A DNA stretch of 64,000 bases from JAHEAO01 sp041633555 (GTDB lineage: Bacteria; Pseudomonadota; Alphaproteobacteria; Rhodobacterales; Rhodobacteraceae). Positions 1 through 8,131 of this stretch are shown piece by piece. The stretch lies in the NCBI GenBank assembly GCA_041633555.1, contig JBFKFZ010000009.1, positions 17,010 through 81,009 on the forward strand, written 5' to 3'. The notes under the pieces were generated by a model. That model did no database searches. It was not told the DNA's origin and saw only the letters and a list, made by a program, of their open reading frames with translations. Every line of letters starts with the position of its first letter. Within the stretch, counting starts at the first letter, position 1. The translations under genes and the position numbers were made by a program.

Positions 1-64
1 TGACCAGGGAATCGCTGCCGACGATCCTATGGAACTGTGCCACAACCGCCTGCGGGCAGAGGCG

Positions 65-664
65 ATGACCGAGTCACTTGACGCATTGAAGGCAGAGCTT
101 GCAGCTTGCGACATCTGCCGAAACCGCTTTGCCTGCACCGCTACGGCGCACGAGCCGCGTCCCGTAGTCTGGTTCGATGCCGAACCGCGGATCGTGATCG
201 CGGGGCAGGCGCCGGGCCAGCGGGTGCATGCCTCTGGCAAACCGTTCACAGACCCTTCCGGTGACCGGCTGCGGGGCTGGATGGGGATCGATGCAGAGAC
301 ATTCTATGACCGGAGCCGCATCGGCATCGTTCCCATGGCCTTCTGCTTTCCCGGCTACGATGCCAGGGGATCCGACCTGCCGCCGCCACCGGTCTGCGCG
401 CGGACCTGGCGCGAACGGATCATGCGGCATTTGGGCGTCGCTCCACTCGTACTTCTGGTCGGGGGATACGCGATCAGGTGGCATCTGAAACAGGCGACAG
501 GCGTGGCTGAAACGGTCGGACGGTGGAGAGAATTTGCGCCGGCCGTCTTCGCCCTGCCGCATCCGTCCTGGCGCAACACGGCCTGGTTGAAGAAGAACCC
601 ATGGTTCAAGAACGATCTGCTTCCCTCACTTCGTGCCCGAGTTCGAAAAGTGCTGCATGACTGA
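65..664 (+). CDS. uracil-DNA glycosylase family protein, probable Fe-S type
   Basis: Predicted base-excision repair glycosylase that removes uracil or related lesions from DNA. The protein (199 aa from this start) has the superfamily motif GQAPG at residues 47-51, followed by PFTDPSG at 60-66, and a C-terminal PHPSWRN motif in the position of the catalytic HPS loop. Cysteines 15 and 18 (C-x2-C) and 94 and 111 (C-x16-C) match the spacing of the 4Fe-4S ligands in family 4 and related UDGs, so a cluster is inferred. An in-frame ATG at 29 would add 12 residues; neither start has a strong ribosome binding site, and 65 fits the family better. The gene overlaps the next one by 8 nt, which implies co-transcription. 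The exact UDG family is not certain. Confidence 0.8.
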   Translation: MTESLDALKAELAACDICRNRFACTATAHEPRPVVWFDAEPRIVIAGQAPGQRVHASGKPFTDPSGDRLRGWMGIDAETFYDRSRIGIVPMAFCFPGYDARGSDLPPPPVCARTWRERIMRHLGVAPLVLLVGGYAIRWHLKQATGVAETVGRWREFAPAVFALPHPSWRNTAWLKKNPWFKNDLLPSLRARVRKVLHD

Positions 665-1439
665 CCTGACTCCTCTAGATCGTGCCCATCACGACATGGA
701 AACGGGCGGCGATGCCAGTCGCCTTCGCTTTTACGAACGACTTGCGGATGCAGAGCTATTCCTGTTGCTGGCACATGAGGCGACCGGAGACCGGATAGAG
801 CCCCAGGTCTATCCAGTTGACGGCGAGAATTACGTGCTGGTGTTCGACCGGATCGAGCGGTTGGCAGAATTCGCGGGCCAAACTGTGCCCTATGCCGCGA
901 TGTCTGGACGTGCGGTGATCAATCTACTGGCGAGGCACAGTTTGGGACTGGGCGTCAACCTCGGGACCGCACCGTCGAGCATCCTGTTGCCGATCAGCGC
1001 GATTGACTGGCTGGCGGAAGCCATCGCCACCCGCCCGAGCAAAAGAACCGAACGCCCGACCGAACTGCACGCGCCGAAATCTGTGCCAGAGCCTGTCCTG
1101 TCCGGCCTGCAGACCAAGCTGGAGCTTGCAGCGGGGTTCGCTCGCCAAGCCTATTTGGCCGAGGTGCAATATGATGGCGGCCGAAAGAGCCACATTCTGG
1201 CCTTTGTCGATGCCCTTCCCGGCGCGGAACCGGCACTTAGCCAGGCGGTGTCGGAGGCGCTGGTATTCTCTGGTGTTGAGGTTGGTGAGATCGACGTTGT
1301 TTTTTTCGAGTCGTCCGATCCGATCTGCGCCCGGCTCAGTCGAGCAGGCGTCCTTTTTGATCTCCCCAGACCTACCAGATCCGCTTCTGAACCGGCCGCA
1401 CCTGGGATGGATCCCGCAAAACCGCCTAAGCTGCGCTAA
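657..1439 (+). CDS. SseB family protein
   Basis: A 260-residue protein with an SseB-like N-terminal domain (about residues 20-125, with the pattern YPVDGENYVLVFD) and a second, C-terminal SseB-like segment (about 155-245) that contains an acidic FFESSDP stretch. SseB-family proteins are small cytosolic proteins of poorly defined function; the Escherichia coli name comes from work on enhanced serine sensitivity. The ATG at 657 sits inside the end of the upstream glycosylase gene, so the two are probably translationally coupled. The 3' end overlaps the convergent hydroxyacid dehydrogenase gene by 4 nt. There is no signal peptide or membrane segment. The biochemical role is unknown. Confidence 0.65.
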   Translation: MTDLTPLDRAHHDMETGGDASRLRFYERLADAELFLLLAHEATGDRIEPQVYPVDGENYVLVFDRIERLAEFAGQTVPYAAMSGRAVINLLARHSLGLGVNLGTAPSSILLPISAIDWLAEAIATRPSKRTERPTELHAPKSVPEPVLSGLQTKLELAAGFARQAYLAEVQYDGGRKSHILAFVDALPGAEPALSQAVSEALVFSGVEVGEIDVVFFESSDPICARLSRAGVLFDLPRPTRSASEPAAPGMDPAKPPKLR

Positions 1440-2368
1440 TAACCAGCGCTACGGTCGACAAGGAAAAGCAGTGGTTCGCCAGCCTCGCTGCGTCGTATGT
1501 TCTCTGCTATCACCTCCGAGGCGGTTTCGGCCCGTGTCTCAGAGGCGATGTGCGGTGTTACTGTTATCTCGGGATGGGCCCAGAACGGATGATCCGGGGG
1601 CAGGGGCTCCGTGCGGAACACGTCCAGCGTCGCGTGCGCAATCTGCCCGCTATCGAGCGCCTGCAGCAGCGCGGCATCATCCACGAGGGCACCACGTCCG
1701 GGGTTCAGCAGATAGGCCCCCTTCGGCATCAGCGCGAAGCGTTGCGCGTTCATCAGGTTTTCCGTTGCCAAGGTGAGCGGCAGCAAGAGCACGATGATCT
1801 CTGATCCTGCGAGCACCTTTCGCAGTCCCGCGTCACCGTGAAGGCAAGTGAGCCCGTCGATCGTCTTTTCCGATCTGCTCCAGCCAGTTACTGGAAAGTT
1901 CAGTGCCGCCAGCGACCGGGCGCAGGCCGCACCCAATTGGCCCAGTCCAAGCACACCGACAGGACGATTTCGCGCCAGTGGCGGAACGACTGGATCCCAA
2001 TGGCCGTTCTGGCCGCGAACGTACCGGTCCAGTCCCAAATGGTGCCGCAGCACATGGCCGGAGACCCATTCAACCATTCCTTCCGAGAGCCCGCTATCGA
2101 CCATCCGAGTAAGCGGCATGGTGAGCGTCCTGTTCGTGACGATGGTCTCGACTCCGGCCCACAGGCTTAGCACCGCCTTGGTCTTGGTGAACCGGGAAAA
2201 ATCGGCAACGGGTCCATTCGGCGCGTAGACGACATAATCGACATCTGCCGGATTGATGTCGCGGTCGAGTCGGGTGTCTAGACCGGCCGCATCAAAGGCG
2301 CGTTCGAGGGCGTCGGAGTAGAAATTCCACCGCTCGGGTGCTGCCGAGAAAAGCACGTTCAGGGTCAA
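1436..2368 (-). CDS. D-2-hydroxyacid dehydrogenase, glyoxylate/hydroxypyruvate reductase A type
   Basis: NAD(P)H-dependent reductase of the GhrA branch of the D-2-hydroxyacid dehydrogenases, expected to reduce glyoxylate or hydroxypyruvate. The 310-residue protein shows the Rossmann motif GVLGLGQLGAA near residue 138, the NPGRGALVDD block with the substrate-binding Arg, a catalytic Glu in FRTEP and the catalytic His in TPHIAS. It starts at a TTG whose first bases overlap the rodA stop (TTGA), with GAGG seven bases upstream, so it is translationally coupled to rodA and forms the last gene of the mre operon. That placement of a metabolic enzyme is odd. The true substrate cannot be told from sequence. 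Confidence 0.85.
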   Translation of the reverse strand: MTLNVLFSAAPERWNFYSDALERAFDAAGLDTRLDRDINPADVDYVVYAPNGPVADFSRFTKTKAVLSLWAGVETIVTNRTLTMPLTRMVDSGLSEGMVEWVSGHVLRHHLGLDRYVRGQNGHWDPVVPPLARNRPVGVLGLGQLGAACARSLAALNFPVTGWSRSEKTIDGLTCLHGDAGLRKVLAGSEIIVLLLPLTLATENLMNAQRFALMPKGAYLLNPGRGALVDDAALLQALDSGQIAHATLDVFRTEPLPPDHPFWAHPEITVTPHIASETRAETASEVIAENIRRSEAGEPLLFLVDRSAGY

Positions 2369-3513
2369 TTCTTACCTCGCGGTCGGTGTATGTGCGCGCT
2401 TTGCGCGAGCCCGAACGCGGCCAGAAGCACCAACATGGCGGACCCGCCCCAGGACACCATTGGGAGCGGCACTCCGACAACCGGCGCCAGTCCCATCACC
2501 ATCGACATGTTGACCGCGAAATAGAGGAAGAAGGTGGCGGCGATCCCCAAAGTCACGAGCGAGCCATAGCGGTCCCGGTTCCGGATCGCGGAAACGATGC
2601 AGAAGAAGATGATCATCGCATAAAGTGCCAACAGGGATATCCCGCCAACGAATCCAAATTCCTCGGCCAGCGTAGTGAAGATGAAATCCGTATGCTTCTC
2701 GGGCAGGAAGTTCAGACGGCTCTGCGTGCCTTGCATGAAGCCCCGTCCGGTCCAGCCGCCCGAGCCGAGCGCGATCTTCGACTGAGTGATGTGATAGCCT
2801 GCGCCCAGCGGGTCGTTGGCAGGGTCGAGGAAAGTGTCGATCCGCCGATACTGATAATCCTTCAGCAACTGCCAGCTGGTCCCTCGAGAGGCAATGACGG
2901 CATAGATCATCCCGATGCCCGACGCAACGACGGCGGCAAAATAGACCCAGTGTACGCCGGCCACGAACATCATGATGCCGCCGCCCATGATCAGCAGCAG
3001 CGCCGTCCCAAGATCAGGCTGCTTCAGGACAAGCGCTGTCGGCACGAGAATGAGGACCAGCGGGAAGAAAACCCAGACAGGGTGCGAGGTTCTCTTGATG
3101 TCCAGCCAGTCGTAATAGGCAGCCAGGATCATCACCAATGTGACTTTTGCCAGTTCCGAGGGCTGGAGCACGAAGAAGCCAAGGTCGATCCACCGCTGCG
3201 CGCCCATTCCCGTGACGCCGATCAACTCGACCAGCACCAGCAACCCCAACGATACCGCATAGGCGAGGGCGGAAACGTTACGCCAGAACCAGATTGGCAC
3301 CATCGCGACGAACAGCATCGCGACCATGCCCAGGCCAAAGCGCTTCATCTGCGGTTCGGCCCAGGGGCGGAGCGAGCCGCCGGCCACTGAATAAAGCATC
3401 AGGAATCCGACGCTTGCCACCGCAGCCAGAAGGATAATCAGCGGCCAGTTGAGATAGAGCACCTTGCGCAGCCCGGTCGGAACGCTTGTGACGTTGTATT
3501 CAAGATAACTCAC
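2365..3513 (-). CDS. rodA: rod shape-determining protein RodA, SEDS peptidoglycan glycosyltransferase
   Basis: SEDS-family peptidoglycan polymerase of the elongasome, acting in the inner membrane with its partner PBP2. The protein has 382 residues, about ten membrane segments, the QPSELAK motif and the typical periplasmic PEKHTDFIFTTLAEEFG signature of RodA. It starts at GTG inside the end of mrdA (4 nt overlap) and overlaps the next gene by 4 nt, so it is part of the mreB-mreC-mreD-mrdA-rodA unit. The short cytosolic N-terminus and position beside mrdA favour RodA over the paralogue FtsW. Length is normal for the family. Confidence 0.96.
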   Translation of the reverse strand: MSYLEYNVTSVPTGLRKVLYLNWPLIILLAAVASVGFLMLYSVAGGSLRPWAEPQMKRFGLGMVAMLFVAMVPIWFWRNVSALAYAVSLGLLVLVELIGVTGMGAQRWIDLGFFVLQPSELAKVTLVMILAAYYDWLDIKRTSHPVWVFFPLVLILVPTALVLKQPDLGTALLLIMGGGIMMFVAGVHWVYFAAVVASGIGMIYAVIASRGTSWQLLKDYQYRRIDTFLDPANDPLGAGYHITQSKIALGSGGWTGRGFMQGTQSRLNFLPEKHTDFIFTTLAEEFGFVGGISLLALYAMIIFFCIVSAIRNRDRYGSLVTLGIAATFFLYFAVNMSMVMGLAPVVGVPLPMVSWGGSAMLVLLAAFGLAQSAHIHRPRGKN

Positions 3514-5453
3514 GCGCGGATCTTCCCGTTGCTGGTGGGGCTGAGGTCGCGCAGCACGAGGTTATCAAACAGTTCCTCCATCCGGGTGCGGTCGCTTGCG
3601 GGATATGCCTCTAGCGGTGGAACGGTACCGTAAAGCGCCCGCAGCACGATGTCGCGCGCGATAGGCGCGGCGGCCGTCGATCCACCGCCACCGTGTTCCA
3701 CCACGACCGAACAGGCGATACGCGGAGACTCGATGGGCGCGAAGGCGACATAAAGCGCATGGTCGCGCCGAATCCAGGGCAGGTCCTTGTTGCTGGTCAC
3801 GCCGCGCGCGCGCTCGGCGGCAGTGATGTTGCGGACTTGGCTTGTGCCGGTCTTGCCCGCCATCCGCATATCCTCTGCGTCGATCCGCGAGCGGTAGGCG
3901 GTGCCGCGTTGGCTGTTGGACACCGCGATCATCCCATCCTGCACCGCGCGCAAATGGACCGGGTTCACATCCAGCGGTTTCGGCTCGGGATAGTCTACCT
4001 CGACGCCGTTCACGGTTTTGATCAGTCGCGGGGTGACCGAAAGGCCAGAGGCGAGTCTCGCCGACATCACCGCAAGCTGCAAGGGCGAGGCCAGCACGAA
4101 TCCCTGACCGATTCCGGCGTTGTAAGTGTCGCCGCGTTGCCAGCCTTCGCCATGCTTGGCGCGCTTCCAGTCCATCGTTGGCATGATGCCTTCGGCCACC
4201 GCCGACATCGGCAGGTCATGCTGGAAGCCCATCCCGAGCTTTCGGGCCATCGCGCTGATCTTCTCGATCCCGACACGTTCCGCAACTTCATAAAAATAGA
4301 CGTCGCAGGACTGCTGCAGACTGGCATGAAGGTTGACGTGACCATGCCCGCCACGTTTCCAGCAGTGAAACCGGCGATTGCCGAGTCTCTTGAAGCCGGG
4401 ACACCAGACGGTTTCCTTCGTGCCGATCACACCGGCATCGAGCGCGGCCATCGCCACGACCATCTTAAATGTCGATCCGGGTGGATAGGTGCCCTGCACG
4501 GTCTTGTTGGCGAGCGGCCGGTAGATGTTCTCGGTCAGTTCCGCATAGTCCTTCACCGAGATTCCGCGCACAAACTTGTTGGGATCAAAAGACGGGGCAG
4601 AGGCGAGGGCCAAAAGATCACCGTTCCTCGGATCCATGACCACCGCGGCAGCGCTTTCTCCGGCCATCCGTGCCTGCGCGAAGTTCTGCAGTCCGGCATC
4701 GGTCGTCAGCTGTACATTCCCGCCGCTGATCCCGTCGATCCGGTCCAGCTCACGCATGACCCGCCCGACCGCGTTGACCTCGATGCGGCGTGTCCCCGCA
4801 CGGCCCCGCAGAGCGTCCTCCATCTTGCCCTCAACGCCGATCTTCCCGATCTGGAATTTCGGGATCTGCAGGATCGGGTCGGGATCGGTGAGCTTGCCAA
4901 GATCATAGTCGCTGACCGGTCCGACATAGCCGACGACATGTGCGAAATCCTCGACCAGCGGATAGAACCGCGACAGCCCAACCTCGGGCGAAACGCCGGG
5001 CAGGGCAGGGGCGTTGACCGCGACCTTCGCCACTTCCTCCCAGCTCAGCCAATCGGCGATGGTAACCGGCACGAAAGGTGACAGTTGCTTCAGCTCTTTG
5101 CGGGCGCGCTCCAGATCGGCAGGATCAAGATTGACCAGCTGCGTCACGCGCTCGAGAACCTCATCCACGTCCCCGGCATCCTCGCGCACGATGACGATGC
5201 GGTAGTTCTGCTCGTTGCCGGCAATTAGGATGCCGGTCCGGTCATGGATAAGTCCTCGGGCAGGCGGCAGAAGGCGCATGTTGATACGGTTCTCGTCCGC
5301 CAGCATTCGGAATTCATCGGCCTGATCGACCTGCATGAACCGCATCCGCGCTGCCAGAATGCCCATGAAGGCCAACTGTGATCCGCCGAGCAGCAGCGCC
5401 CGTCGAGAAATCCGGCGTGCGCTTTCCGCTGTGTCCTTGGGTGAACGCCTCAT
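3510..5453 (-). CDS. mrdA: penicillin-binding protein 2, elongation-specific transpeptidase
   Basis: Class B penicillin-binding protein that cross-links peptidoglycan during cell elongation together with RodA. The 647-residue protein has an N-terminal membrane anchor (about residues 18-38), a PBP dimerisation domain (about 60-230) and a transpeptidase domain (about 260-620). The catalytic SxxK is STFK with Ser327 and Lys330, the SxN-type motif is SCD at 382-384 and the KTG motif is at 534-536. The middle motif having Asp in the third position is usual for PBP2 proteins. The gene overlaps mreD upstream and rodA downstream by 4 nt each. The C-terminal 30 residues are a polar tail. Confidence 0.96.
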   Translation of the reverse strand: MRRSPKDTAESARRISRRALLLGGSQLAFMGILAARMRFMQVDQADEFRMLADENRINMRLLPPARGLIHDRTGILIAGNEQNYRIVIVREDAGDVDEVLERVTQLVNLDPADLERARKELKQLSPFVPVTIADWLSWEEVAKVAVNAPALPGVSPEVGLSRFYPLVEDFAHVVGYVGPVSDYDLGKLTDPDPILQIPKFQIGKIGVEGKMEDALRGRAGTRRIEVNAVGRVMRELDRIDGISGGNVQLTTDAGLQNFAQARMAGESAAAVVMDPRNGDLLALASAPSFDPNKFVRGISVKDYAELTENIYRPLANKTVQGTYPPGSTFKMVVAMAALDAGVIGTKETVWCPGFKRLGNRRFHCWKRGGHGHVNLHASLQQSCDVYFYEVAERVGIEKISAMARKLGMGFQHDLPMSAVAEGIMPTMDWKRAKHGEGWQRGDTYNAGIGQGFVLASPLQLAVMSARLASGLSVTPRLIKTVNGVEVDYPEPKPLDVNPVHLRAVQDGMIAVSNSQRGTAYRSRIDAEDMRMAGKTGTSQVRNITAAERARGVTSNKDLPWIRRDHALYVAFAPIESPRIACSVVVEHGGGGSTAAAPIARDIVLRALYGTVPPLEAYPASDRTRMEELFDNLVLRDLSPTSNGKIRA

Positions 5454-5989
5454 AGCGAATGCCCCAACTGGTCAACTTCTCCGGGTACGATCTTGCGAAT
5501 GCCGAATACCATGCTAGAGACGGCCACGACAATCGGATAGCTCAGGATCGTTGCGGCCAGATGCAGCGTGACAAGGCCAAAGCTCGGCTGATTGATCACA
5601 AAGACGAACTGAATGAGGCGCGAGGCAAGGATCATCGCGATCAGAACGCCGGAAACCATCGCCCATTCGACGAGGAAAGGCAGATCACGCGATTGCGGTT
5701 CGCGCGAACGGAGGAACTCGGCGCCGAGCACGACCAACCCCGCCCACAATCCCGGTGGCCGAAGGAACAACAGGTCAGAAACCAGAAAGACAAGCCCGAT
5801 CAAGAGCACGGGCACGAAATCCGGTCGCCGAAGCACCCATGCAAAGGTCAATGCGACCATGATATCGGGCCCAGGCCAGCGTCCGGCGGAAAGATCGAGC
5901 GGCAGAAGCTGAAAGAAGGCGACCAAAGCACTGATCAGCAGAAAGAGTCCCCGATAGAGCCAGCGCCGCGAGGTGATCGGATCAACCAT
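5450..5989 (-). CDS. mreD: rod shape-determining protein MreD
   Basis: Polytopic inner-membrane component of the elongasome that links MreC and the MreB filament to the peptidoglycan synthases. The protein has 179 residues and five to six hydrophobic segments, with the weak sequence conservation typical of MreD; the call rests on size, topology and its place between mreC and mrdA. The ATG overlaps the end of mreC by 8 nt and the stop overlaps mrdA by 4 nt. Confidence 0.9.
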   Translation of the reverse strand: MVDPITSRRWLYRGLFLLISALVAFFQLLPLDLSAGRWPGPDIMVALTFAWVLRRPDFVPVLLIGLVFLVSDLLFLRPPGLWAGLVVLGAEFLRSREPQSRDLPFLVEWAMVSGVLIAMILASRLIQFVFVINQPSFGLVTLHLAATILSYPIVVAVSSMVFGIRKIVPGEVDQLGHSL

Positions 5990-6923
5990 CAGCCGCTCCC
6001 TCGACCGGGGGGACGGATTCGGCCAGCCCGGGCATGATCGGCACCGTCGGCAGGATCGGCAGAGTCGATGGCGTCAGCAAGGCGCCGGGATCGGTTATCT
6101 TTTCCGAGGAATGGCTGCGGATTACCCTCAGGAATTCGAGGCGCCCATAATCCGCGGCCAGTCGGATTCGCAGGCGGCGATCAGTTCCCATCGCGACCTG
6201 GCCGACGAGCATTCCGGAGGGGAAAACGCCCCCGTCACCCGACGACACCACCCTGTCACCGGGCCGCACAAGTTCGGGGCTTTCCAGAAACTCGATCGGC
6301 GGGGCGGCGGTATTGTCTCCGACCAGCATTGCCTTCTGCCCCGACGGCTGGATCGAAACGGGAATCCGACTGTTGGAGTCGGTCAGCAGGATCACTCGCG
6401 AGGTGTTCTTCCCAACCCCTGAAATCCGACCGACAAGGCCTATCCCGTCCATCGTGGCCCAGCCATCGACGATCCCGTCCCGCTCGCCGACATTCAGCAG
6501 CACCGACTGGCGGAACGGAGAGCCGCTGTCGGTCAGAACGACACCAGTTACGAACGTGTATTTCGGATCGAGCCGGACATTGTTCAGATCGAGAAGCTTG
6601 GCATTCTTCTGTTCCAGTTGCAGCGCGGCCTCTTTCCAGGCCTTCATCTGCTGAAGCTCGCGGCGAAGTTCTTGATTCTGTTCAAAGATCCGAGTGTAGG
6701 ACTGGAATCCCTCTATCATCCCGGCAACTTTGGTGACCGGCAGCAGCGCCCAGTCGAAGGACGGGACGATTTGATCCACGAGCGCGGCGCGAAGACGTTC
6801 GACCCGCGGGCTGTCAATCCGCCACAACAAGAATATGGCGAACAGAAACAGAACCATCCCCCCGATCAGAATGCGTCTGAGCGGGCGGACATAAACGTCG
6901 CTGCTTCCTCTGTCTTTCGCCAC
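5982..6923 (-). CDS. mreC: rod shape-determining protein MreC
   Basis: Periplasmic, membrane-anchored scaffold of the elongasome that binds and activates PBP2. The protein has one N-terminal membrane segment (about residues 15-34), a coiled-coil stretch (about 65-105, rich in Glu, Gln and Lys) and the two beta-barrel domains of MreC, including SGVGKNTSRVILLTDSNSR. I chose the GTG at 6923 because GGGGG lies five bases upstream; a TTG at 6935 is in frame and would add four residues. The C-terminus is Pro-rich. It follows mreB by about 33 nt and overlaps mreD. Confidence 0.93.
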   Translation of the reverse strand: MAKDRGSSDVYVRPLRRILIGGMVLFLFAIFLLWRIDSPRVERLRAALVDQIVPSFDWALLPVTKVAGMIEGFQSYTRIFEQNQELRRELQQMKAWKEAALQLEQKNAKLLDLNNVRLDPKYTFVTGVVLTDSGSPFRQSVLLNVGERDGIVDGWATMDGIGLVGRISGVGKNTSRVILLTDSNSRIPVSIQPSGQKAMLVGDNTAAPPIEFLESPELVRPGDRVVSSGDGGVFPSGMLVGQVAMGTDRRLRIRLAADYGRLEFLRVIRSHSSEKITDPGALLTPSTLPILPTVPIMPGLAESVPPVEGAADG

Positions 6924-6956
6924 GACTGCCCCCAAAGATCCGGCGGGACCGGCCCG

Positions 6957-7994
6957 TTAGCTTTCGTAGTCTATCACATGCCGAAGTTGTTTTTCGTATT
7001 CCAGCGCCTTACCCGTCCCCAGCGCAACACAATTGAGTGACTCGTCGGCCACAGAGATTGCGAGCCCGGTCTGTTCCCGCAGCGCCAGATCAAGTTCGCC
7101 TAGCAAAGCTCCACCGCCGGTCAGCATCACCCCCCGGTCCACGATATCCGCGGCCAGGTCCGGCGGCGTGGCTTCCAGAGCGGTCATCACTGCTTCGCAG
7201 ATCTGCTGCACGGGTTCGGCGAGGGCTTCGGCCACCTGCGCTTGGTTGATCTCGGTTTCCTTGGGAACACCGTTCAGCAGGTCGCGACCCCGGATCTGCA
7301 TAGAAGCCCCGCGTCCGTCATCGGGCATCCGCGAGGTGCCGATGCTGGTCTTGATACGTTCGGCGGTGCTTTCGCCGATCAGCAGGTTCTGCTGGCGCCG
7401 CAGATAGGAAATGATCGCCTCGTCCATCCGGTCGCCGCCAACTCGTACAGAACGCGCGTAGACGATGTCGCCGAGCGATAGGACCGCAACCTCCGTTGTA
7501 CCGCCGCCGATATCGACCACCATGTTGCCCGTCGGATCGGTAATTGGCATTCCTGCCCCGATTGCCGCGGCAATCGGCTCTGCGATGAGGCCCGCGCGCC
7601 TGGCTCCGGCGGAAAGGACCGATTGCCGGATGGCGCGCTTTTCAACCGGCGTCGCGCCATGCGGAACGCAGACGATGATCTTGGGTTTCGAGAAGGTCGT
7701 GCGCTTGTGCACCTTGCGAATGAAATGCTTGATCATTTCTTCGGCGGTATCGAAATCCGCGATCACACCTTCGCGCATCGGACGGATCGCTTGGATCGAT
7801 CCGGGAGTCCGGCCAAGCATCAGCTTGGCATCCTCGCCCACGGCGAGTACCTGCTTGCGCCCGTCCTTGATGTGATAGGCCACGACCGACGGCTCATTCA
7901 GAACGATGCCCTTGCCGCGAACGTAGACCAGCGTGTTTGCCGTCCCCAGGTCGATCGCCATGTCCGACGAAAACAAACCACCAAAACTAACCAT
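6957..7994 (-). CDS. mreB: rod shape-determining protein MreB, actin-like
   Basis: Bacterial actin that polymerises beneath the inner membrane and positions the elongasome. The 345-residue protein has the actin-fold nucleotide motifs: phosphate-1 DLGTANTLVY near residue 12, phosphate-2 DIGGGTTEV, and the adenosine motif LTGGGALLGEL. The N-terminus has a hydrophobic MVSFGGLF stretch that could act as a membrane-binding helix. The ATG at 7994 gives the usual MreB length; the frame stays open upstream but with no homologous sequence. mreB is the first gene of the six-gene minus-strand operon, so the promoter must lie between 7995 and about 8130. Confidence 0.97.
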   Translation of the reverse strand: MVSFGGLFSSDMAIDLGTANTLVYVRGKGIVLNEPSVVAYHIKDGRKQVLAVGEDAKLMLGRTPGSIQAIRPMREGVIADFDTAEEMIKHFIRKVHKRTTFSKPKIIVCVPHGATPVEKRAIRQSVLSAGARRAGLIAEPIAAAIGAGMPITDPTGNMVVDIGGGTTEVAVLSLGDIVYARSVRVGGDRMDEAIISYLRRQQNLLIGESTAERIKTSIGTSRMPDDGRGASMQIRGRDLLNGVPKETEINQAQVAEALAEPVQQICEAVMTALEATPPDLAADIVDRGVMLTGGGALLGELDLALREQTGLAISVADESLNCVALGTGKALEYEKQLRHVIDYES

Positions 7995-8020
7995 TACAGG
8001 CGTCCCGCTTCCCAAATTCC

Positions 8021-8055
8021 AAACGGCCCGCGACAAAGAGAGTCGCAGGCCGTTT
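8021..8055 (-). terminator. hairpin between leuA and mreB, probable leuA terminator
   Basis: Bases 8021-8034 and 8042-8055 form a 14-bp stem with a 7-base loop. The one non-Watson-Crick position (8029/8047) is a G-U pair only in minus-strand RNA and a C-A mismatch in plus-strand RNA, which points to use on the minus strand, 77 nt after the leuA stop. The stem ends in TTT followed by GGAATTT, so the U-tract is weak. Confidence 0.55.
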
Positions 8056-8131
8056 GTCCTTATATGCGGGCTCTGCCTTGGGCGAAAGAGGCACAAGCAC
8101 GTTATTCAGCGTGATGTTGCCACGTTGCCAG

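Noticed and set aside
3693..5081. Plus-strand open frame of 462 codons opposite mrdA
   Set aside because: PBP2 on the minus strand has all three active-site motifs; the antisense frame is His/Arg-rich without homology.
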